Source of the DNA: Candidatus Omnitrophota bacterium | GTDB taxonomy: Bacteria; Omnitrophota; Gorgyraeia; Gygaellales; JAQTUX01 | Assembly: GCA_028707125.1 (NCBI GenBank) | Contig: JAQTUX010000001.1 | Span: 616,807-680,806 of the forward strand | Reading direction: 5' to 3' | DNA length: 64,000 bases | Part shown: positions 58,667 to 64,000 of the stretch, in pieces | Layout: the number at the start of each line of letters is the position of its first letter | Position numbering within the stretch: position 1 is the stretch's first letter | Program-made: the position numbers and the translations under genes | Notes under the pieces: generated by a model | The model's input: only the letters and a program-made list of their open reading frames with translations | Database searches by the model: none | Told to the model about the DNA's origin: nothing

Positions 58667-59836
58667 ATGGCAAAGACAATAATACCGATAGGCCCGTATC
58701 ATCCGCTCCTGGAGGAGCCGGAATTTTTTACTCTTACCGTTGACGGCGAGACCGTGGTGGATATAGACGTTAAGATCGGCTATAACCACAGAGGCATAGA
58801 GAAACTTTCCGAGATGAAGACGTTTGACCAGTCGGTCTTTGTAGTAGAGAGGATCTGCGGCATATGCTCTACCAGCCACCCCTACGCCTTTACGCGCGCG
58901 GTTGAAGATATTGCCCCGGTAGAGGTGCCTGAGCGCGCGAAGTTCATAAGGACGATAATAGCGGAGGGTGAGAGGATACATTCGCACTTGTTGTGGATGG
59001 GCCTTGCCGGGCACTTTCTGGGTTACAATACGGTATTTATGTGGGCATGGAAGCTAAGGGAAGAGATCCTGGACGCGATGGAGATACTGTCAGGCAACCG
59101 CAATAATTACGCGATGTTCCGGCCCGGAGGCGTGCGCCGGGACATAAAGCAGGAAGATATCCCCGCCGTGCTTAAGAAAATTGATTCCATACCGCCTACA
59201 TTAACGATGTTAAAAAAGGCCGTTACGGATGACCCTGTGCTGCACGCCAGGACCAAAGGCATAGGCATACTTTCCAAAGAGGATGCCATAGATTTCAGCG
59301 CCCTCGGGCCAACTGCCCGCGCTTCAGGCGTGGCGCGCGACGTGCGGAAGGATTCTCCTTATGGGGCATACGATAGGGCGCAGTGGGATATGATAGTTAC
59401 CCAAAACGGCGATGTATTTGATAAGCTGGTTGTGAGGGTGCTTGAGTTATTTGAGTCAATAAAGATCATGAAGTGGTGCCTTAACAATCTGCCGCAAGGC
59501 GATATAGACGCTGACATCAAAAGCATACCGCCGGGAGAGGGTATCGGCCGTATTGAGGCGCCGAGGGGCGAGTGTTTCCATTATGTAATAAGCGACGGCA
59601 CAAACAGGCCCGCGCGGCACAAGGTAAGGGCGCCTACCTTTATGAACCTTCCCACATATAAGGCGACGGTAGTGGGCGAGTCCATTTCAGACGCGACGAT
59701 CATCCTCGCGGCGATCGACCCATGTTATTGCTGTACTGAAAGGATGATAGTGCGCGACACAAAAGGAAAGAAGGTTTTCACCGGAGAGGATCTGGTCCGC
59801 CTTTCACAGCAGAAAACCGAGAAATTGAGGAAATAG
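58667..59836 (+). CDS. [NiFe]-hydrogenase large subunit, group 4
   Basis: 389 aa. Both CxxC pairs that bind the NiFe site are present: Cys64 and Cys67 (RICGIC) and Cys353 and Cys356 (DPCYCC), so this is a hydrogenase and not the Complex I subunit NuoD. There is a 33-residue tail after the last Cys; any maturation cleavage site is not obvious. Expected reaction: 2H+ + 2e- to H2 or the reverse, coupled to ion translocation. It needs nickel, linking it to the nikR/cbi locus. Confidence 0.95.
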   Translation: MAKTIIPIGPYHPLLEEPEFFTLTVDGETVVDIDVKIGYNHRGIEKLSEMKTFDQSVFVVERICGICSTSHPYAFTRAVEDIAPVEVPERAKFIRTIIAEGERIHSHLLWMGLAGHFLGYNTVFMWAWKLREEILDAMEILSGNRNNYAMFRPGGVRRDIKQEDIPAVLKKIDSIPPTLTMLKKAVTDDPVLHARTKGIGILSKEDAIDFSALGPTARASGVARDVRKDSPYGAYDRAQWDMIVTQNGDVFDKLVVRVLELFESIKIMKWCLNNLPQGDIDADIKSIPPGEGIGRIEAPRGECFHYVISDGTNRPARHKVRAPTFMNLPTYKATVVGESISDATIILAAIDPCYCCTERMIVRDTKGKKVFTGEDLVRLSQQKTEKLRK

Positions 59837-59840
59837 GCCA

Positions 59841-61493
59841 ATGAGTATGGGGCTGTTCAAATTTGATAATCTCTCTATTTTTATAGGCGTATTTATCGTC
59901 TTCTTTTCCGCGCTGGCTGTTTTGTATTCCTCCGGTTTTATGCGCGGCCGGAAAGGGCTGATACGTTATTATTCCTACCTTATCCTTGTCATGTTCGCGT
60001 CGCTGGGCGCGGTATTTTCCAATCATTTGATACTGTTCATGGTATTCTGGGGGTTCCTCGGCCTGCTTCTTTATCTTTTGATAGATTTCGGCGAGAAGGA
60101 AACTACCGCCCGCACGGCTAAGAAGGCGCTTATAATCATAGGCGGCACAGACGCCCTGATGCTTCTGGGGCTGGCGCTGCTGTTCAGGATCTCCGGCTCT
60201 CTGCGGATGGATGACATAAATATCGCCGTCTACAGCAGGATGTCTTTTTACGCGTATCTATGTTTCGCGGCAGCCGCCTTTGCCAAGGCAGGCGCGATGC
60301 CTTTTCATACCTGGGTCCCGGACGCCTCCCAGGACAGCCCTGTTCCCGTAGCCGCGTATCTCCCGGCGTCGTTAGATAAATTGTTAGGCATATACTTTCT
60401 TTATCGCGTTACCATTGATATTTTCAGGGCAAGCGCGTTGGTCAATGGTTTTTTGATGCTGGCAGGCAGTGTTACGATCATCGCCGCGGTCATGATGGCG
60501 CTTATTCAGCATGATCTAAAACGCCTTTTGGGGTATCACGCGGTAAGCCAGGTCGGCTATATGGTGCTGGGCCTGGGCACGGGTAATCCTATAGGTATTG
60601 CAGGCGGGCTTTTCCATATGCTTAACCACGCCATATACAAGTCCTGTTTATTTTTCTCAGGCGGCGCGGTTGAGAAGAAGGCCGGCACGACCGAGCTGGA
60701 TAAATTGGGAGGAATGGCAAAGATAATGCCTCTTACCTTTATTACCTTCCTGATAGCGTCTTTTGCCATATCCGGGGTGCCTCCTTTTAGCGGCTTTGCC
60801 TCAAAATGGATGGTGTATCAGGGGATAATAGAATCAGGCAGGCAGGGAGGGCGGTTGTGGGTATTATGGCTGGTGTGCGCCATGTTCGGAAGCGCGCTTA
60901 CGCTGGCAAGCTTTATGAAATTGATCCACGCCGTATTTTTAGGACAACAGTCCAAAGAGTTAAAAAGCAGGGGCTGGGTAAAGGGAGAGATCGGCCCGGC
61001 CATTACAATACCGTCTGTCATATTAGCGGGATTATGCGTTATTTTCGGCGTGTTCGCCTACCAGGTCCCCTTGAAGCTTTTTATATTCCCCAGCTTAGGT
61101 TCAATACCGGCATTTTCAGGGATATGGGACGCGGGGCTGGCAACAGCGCTGATCATAGCGGCGATAATGCTCGGTTTTATGGTCTATCTTTTGGGGCAGA
61201 AGGCAAAACTGAGCCGGGCGCCGATGTTCGTCGGCGGTGAGGTATTGGAATACCAGCCGGATATGCGGGTCTCCGGCACGGGGTTTTACAATACGATCAG
61301 AGAAATAGGTATTTTGAAGTTCATCTACGGCATGGCAGAGAAGAAGATGTTTGATATATATGAGGTAGGCGCCAAGGCCACTTTTGGCCTGAACGGGATC
61401 TTGCGCTACATGCATAACGGCGTGCTGCTTACGTATCTTGCCTGGTGCCTTTTAGGCGGCGCCATAATGCTGTATATATTATTAGGTAAGTGA
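59841..61493 (+). CDS. NuoL/Mrp-type antiporter-like membrane subunit
   Basis: 550 aa, about 14 membrane helices with the proton_antipo_M segments: PFHTWVPDASQDSPVPVAAYLPASL (about residues 154-178), LKRLLGYHAVSQVGYMVLG (about 228-246) and KSCLFF (about 268-273). It is an ion-pumping subunit, adjacent to hydrogenase genes as in Mbh and Hyf complexes. It starts 4 bp after the large-subunit gene. Confidence 0.92.
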   Translation: MSMGLFKFDNLSIFIGVFIVFFSALAVLYSSGFMRGRKGLIRYYSYLILVMFASLGAVFSNHLILFMVFWGFLGLLLYLLIDFGEKETTARTAKKALIIIGGTDALMLLGLALLFRISGSLRMDDINIAVYSRMSFYAYLCFAAAAFAKAGAMPFHTWVPDASQDSPVPVAAYLPASLDKLLGIYFLYRVTIDIFRASALVNGFLMLAGSVTIIAAVMMALIQHDLKRLLGYHAVSQVGYMVLGLGTGNPIGIAGGLFHMLNHAIYKSCLFFSGGAVEKKAGTTELDKLGGMAKIMPLTFITFLIASFAISGVPPFSGFASKWMVYQGIIESGRQGGRLWVLWLVCAMFGSALTLASFMKLIHAVFLGQQSKELKSRGWVKGEIGPAITIPSVILAGLCVIFGVFAYQVPLKLFIFPSLGSIPAFSGIWDAGLATALIIAAIMLGFMVYLLGQKAKLSRAPMFVGGEVLEYQPDMRVSGTGFYNTIREIGILKFIYGMAEKKMFDIYEVGAKATFGLNGILRYMHNGVLLTYLAWCLLGGAIMLYILLGK

Positions 61494-61501
61494 GGATATA
61501 A

Positions 61502-62047
61502 GTGCTTGAGCTTTATATTTTATTGGTATTCATGATCATCGGGGCGATAATCGCCGTGGAGGTCAAGGACCTTCTTTCTTCGGTGGTAACGGTAGGGGCG
61601 GTGGGGCTGGCTCTTTCCATGGCATTTTTGGTGCTTAAGGCGCCGGATGTGGCGATCACGCAGCTGGTAGTAGAGATCCTCTGCCTTATTATTTTGATAA
61701 GGGCCACGATCAAGAAAGACCTGCCTTTTGCCGCTACAGGCAGATGGTTTCTGAATACCGTCATTACGGTAGGTTTTATCTTCGTATTTTTGATGGTCTG
61801 CGCTAAATGCCTCAAGGATCTGCCCGCGTTCGGTTATCCTTTAATGCGGGTTGCCGGGACATATATAAAGGAAGGGCTTATGCAGACAGGCGCCACTAAC
61901 CTGGTTGCCGCGGTCATACTGGACTACCGCGCTTACGACACCTTGGGTGAGGCCACGGTTTTATTTACGGCGGTAATGGCGGTTCTGGCGGTTGTGCGCG
62001 TGAAGGGCAGGAAGGACCCCAACGAAGAAGAGGCCGGAGATGAGTAA
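61502..62047 (+). CDS. MbhD/E-like (MrpA C-terminal) subunit
   Basis: 181 aa with about six membrane helices. APDVAITQLVVEILCLIILI (about residues 51-70) is the DUF4040/MrpA C-terminal signature, and the last third resembles the MrpA/MrpB junction (VAAVILDYRAYDTLGEATVLF). So it is an MbhD-MbhE-type fused subunit of the Mrp-like module. Start GTG 61502; the sequence overlaps the next gene by 8 bases. Confidence 0.87.
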   Translation: MLELYILLVFMIIGAIIAVEVKDLLSSVVTVGAVGLALSMAFLVLKAPDVAITQLVVEILCLIILIRATIKKDLPFAATGRWFLNTVITVGFIFVFLMVCAKCLKDLPAFGYPLMRVAGTYIKEGLMQTGATNLVAAVILDYRAYDTLGEATVLFTAVMAVLAVVRVKGRKDPNEEEAGDE

Positions 62048-62495
62048 AGAGCGCGAACAGGGGATGTCGCTTATCGTCAAGACGATCACGCGCCTGACGG
62101 TAGGGCTCATACTGCTTTACGGCATTTACATTGTTTCGCATGGCCATGTCTCTCCCGGCGGCGGGTTTGCCGGAGGGGTTATCATTGCTTTGTCTTTTGT
62201 GCACCTTATGCTTGCCTATGGCAAGGACGTGGCCCTGAGAAAGCTGCCTAAGGCGGCGGCATCATTCTTTGAGGGCATGGGCGCGATGCTGTTCTTAGGC
62301 ATTGCCTTACTGGGGTTTACGGGCGGCTATTTCTTCCTGAATTTTATTTCCAAGGGTGAGCCGTTCCGGCTGTTCAGCGCCGGCATAATACCTTTGTGCA
62401 ATGTGGCAATTTCCTTGAAGGTCGGTTCGGGGTTGTTCGCCATTTTCGTGGCGTTGGTTTTGTTGAAGGTCGGTTCGGAAAATAAGGATATTTAA
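62040..62495 (+). CDS. MrpB/MbhF-like subunit
   Basis: 151 aa with four membrane helices and the typical HGHVSPGGGFAGGVIIALS motif (about residues 34-52). Mrp-type module. Confidence 0.9.
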   Translation: MSKEREQGMSLIVKTITRLTVGLILLYGIYIVSHGHVSPGGGFAGGVIIALSFVHLMLAYGKDVALRKLPKAAASFFEGMGAMLFLGIALLGFTGGYFFLNFISKGEPFRLFSAGIIPLCNVAISLKVGSGLFAIFVALVLLKVGSENKDI

Positions 62496-62506
62496 GAGAG
62501 GGATCA

Positions 62507-62842
62507 ATGATCTATATTCTCTGCCTCGCGTTTTTCTGCGTGGGTATTTACTGCATCTTGAGGAAGCGCAACGTCATAAAGATCATAGTAGGCATTATCA
62601 TCGCGGAATACGCCGTAAATTTATTTTTTATACTGATCGCCTACCGCATGGAAGGAAGGTCTCCCATTCATTCGTCCGACAACCAGATCTTGAACATGGT
62701 TGATACCCTTCCTCAGGCGCTGGTGCTTACTTCCATCGTCATAGGGCTGGCGACGACGGCGCTGCTTGTGGCGATCGCCATGCGCATATACGAAAAATAC
62801 GGCACGTTTGATATTACAGAGATCAGGGAGTTGAGGGGATGA
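62507..62842 (+). CDS. MrpC/NuoK-like (MbhG) subunit
   Basis: 111 aa with three membrane helices and the NuoK-type PLPQALVLTSIVIG-like stretch (here TLPQALVLTSIVIGLATTAL, about residues 69-88). Mrp-type module. The reading frame overlaps the next gene by 4 bases. Confidence 0.92.
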   Translation: MIYILCLAFFCVGIYCILRKRNVIKIIVGIIIAEYAVNLFFILIAYRMEGRSPIHSSDNQILNMVDTLPQALVLTSIVIGLATTALLVAIAMRIYEKYGTFDITEIRELRG

Positions 62843-64000
62843 CGCATAGCGCCGATATAATACCGCTTTTTGTCGTTATGCCTCTGATAGGGGCGTTCCT
62901 GCTGTCTTTGATCGGCAGAAGATTAAAGAGCTTACCGGATATCATAGGCAGCCTCACCGCGTTCATCTTATTGTGTGTTTCCGTAGCCGCGGTCTTTGCC
63001 GTGAATAAATATGGCGTCCTGGTCTACAACGTGGGGCTTTGGAAGCCGCCTATCGGCATAGCTCTGGTCCTGGACGGGTTGACGGCATTTATGGTAGTTA
63101 CCATAAACCTCGTGGCCTTTCTGATAGCGTTGTTCTCTGTGAATTACATGAGGAAGTTTACCGCCAAATGGAAATTCTATACGCTTTTCCTGCTGATGCT
63201 GGCGGGGATGAACGGCGTAGTCATTACCGGAGACCTGTTCAACCTGTTTGTATTCCTGGAGATCGCCTCGGTTGCCAGTTATGCCCTTGTGGCATACGGT
63301 ACCGAACGCCATGAGCTGGAGGCGGCTTTTAAATACGCGGTAATGAGCGCGGTAGGGTCGCTTTTCATACTTCTGGGCATTGTCTTGCTTTATAGCTATA
63401 CATCTACATTGAATATGGCTGATATGGCGGCGGTCCTTTTGGGCAAAGGAGGGGGCAATATAGGCCTGTTGGTGGCGGTCATGTTTCTTATGGGTTTTGG
63501 CCTTAAGGCGGCGCTGGTGCCTTTTCACGCCTGGCTGCCTGACGCGCATCCCTCGGCGCCCGCGCCTATATCCGCGATGCTTTCGGGCGTTTTGATAAAA
63601 TCTCTGGGGGTGTACACCTTGTGCAGGATATTTTATAACGTGCTGGGTGTGGGGCATGACATCTCTTCCATATTGATGTTCTTAGGCGCCCTTTCCATGG
63701 TCATAGGCATATTGCTGGCTATAGGCCAGAACGACCTGAAACGATTCCTTGCCTGCAGCTCGGTGAGCCAGGTAGGGTATATTATTTTAGGCATAGGCCT
63801 GGGTACGCCGCTTGGCATATTGGGCGGGTTATTCCATCTTTTTAACCACTCGGTCTTTAAATCGCTTTTGTTTCTGAATTCAGGGGCGCTGGAATATTCT
63901 GTGGGCACGCGAGATTTACGCAAGATGGGCGGGCTGGCAGAGAGGATGCCCTGGACCGCGACAACCGCGTTCACGGCTTCAATGTCTATCGCGGGCGTGC
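62839..64000 (+). CDS. MrpD/MbhH-like antiporter subunit, 3'-truncated by window edge
   Basis: The frame starts at ATG 62839 (ATGA overlap with the previous stop) and stays open to the window edge, giving at least 387 residues. Antiporter-type segments are visible: VPFHAWLPDAHPSAPAPISAMLSG (about residues 229-252), LKRFLACSSVSQVGYIILG (about 301-319) and FNHSVFKSLLF (about 335-345). It is the second large antiporter-like subunit of the Mrp-type module. The remaining Mrp subunits (E, F, G) probably lie beyond the window. Confidence 0.93.
   Translation, partial: MTHSADIIPLFVVMPLIGAFLLSLIGRRLKSLPDIIGSLTAFILLCVSVAAVFAVNKYGVLVYNVGLWKPPIGIALVLDGLTAFMVVTINLVAFLIALFSVNYMRKFTAKWKFYTLFLLMLAGMNGVVITGDLFNLFVFLEIASVASYALVAYGTERHELEAAFKYAVMSAVGSLFILLGIVLLYSYTSTLNMADMAAVLLGKGGGNIGLLVAVMFLMGFGLKAALVPFHAWLPDAHPSAPAPISAMLSGVLIKSLGVYTLCRIFYNVLGVGHDISSILMFLGALSMVIGILLAIGQNDLKRFLACSSVSQVGYIILGIGLGTPLGILGGLFHLFNHSVFKSLLFLNSGALEYSVGTRDLRKMGGLAERMPWTATTAFTASMSIAGV

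Noticed and set aside
58667-59836. Calling the operon respiratory Complex I (nuo)
   Set aside because: The large subunit keeps both NiFe-binding CxxC pairs, and the nuoE/F/G genes are absent.
1-64000. tRNA, rRNA, CRISPR arrays or insertion sequences
   Set aside because: I looked for tRNA T-arm patterns, spaced direct repeats and transposase motifs by eye and found none. A tRNAscan or CRISPR search was not run.

Overview
The window reads as one stretch of a bacterial chromosome from an uncultivated Gram-negative-type anaerobe. The outer-membrane proteins (a porin and a TolC-like channel), type IV pilus/type II secretion genes, a membrane-bound [NiFe]-hydrogenase with Mrp-like subunits, small siroheme sulfite reductase genes and abundant iron-sulfur proteins fit the Omnitrophota or a neighbouring phylum. 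That taxonomic guess is inference. Every convincing gene lies on the + strand, mostly in tightly packed operons with ATGA, GTGA or TAATG overlaps. I saw no rRNA, tRNA, CRISPR array, transposase or integrase.

Layout. 1-1.8 kb: two AT-rich genes of unknown function (the first cut by the window edge), then a 480-bp non-coding stretch with several strong hairpins. 2.2-11.1 kb: envelope and housekeeping genes (LtaS-like phosphotransferase, phosphatidylserine decarboxylase, HflK/HflC, a glycosyltransferase, a nucleotidyltransferase with a tiny coupled partner, two aldolases). 11.1-12.4 kb: two small lipoproteins, a cold-shock protein behind a promoter-plus-terminator leader, and a 53-aa protein. 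12.4-20.9 kb: a type IV pilus/type II secretion-like assembly operon (PilB, PilC, four pilin-like proteins, PilM, PilO, PilP) with no secretin or prepilin peptidase. 20.9-25.1 kb: nickel uptake (NikR, an outer-membrane porin, CbiM-CbiN-CbiQ-CbiO).

25.1-34.7 kb: a Fur-type regulator and a largely uncharacterised metal/Fe-S island: two NifX-like proteins, an encapsulin-type ferritin without encapsulin, an AdoMet decarboxylase-like protein, two MinD-like ATPases with inserted ferredoxins flanking a flavoprotein, DUF169, radical SAM, DUF89, peptide deformylase and FmdB. The fur gene and the first island gene share an 18-bp operator-like sequence. This is my best candidate for an undescribed system. 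34.8-37.2 kb: a membrane protein, a thioredoxin remnant, a J-domain protein, a methyltransferase and a metallo-hydrolase. 37.2-39.1 kb: two adjacent Thi4 thiazole synthases, one with His and the other with Cys at the sulfur-donor position, separated by a TPP riboswitch and terminator.

39.2-46.2 kb: an Rrf2-regulated sulfur-assimilation operon that makes its own siroheme: APS reductase, precorrin-2 dehydrogenase, HemA, HemC, CobA, HemB, HemL and a small sulfite reductase. HemA lacks its dimerisation domain, HemC lacks its third domain, and no HemD is present. 46.3-53.7 kb: a copper/silver-type RND efflux set (CusC/B/A-like), a YHS-CuA fusion protein, a DoxX protein and a permease. 53.7-64 kb: Rex with tandem Rex boxes, then an operon encoding a diaphorase-like pair, an Fe-S protein and a group 4 [NiFe]-hydrogenase fused in organisation to Mrp antiporter-type subunits, which runs off the right edge. 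The nickel uptake locus and this hydrogenase are probably functionally linked.
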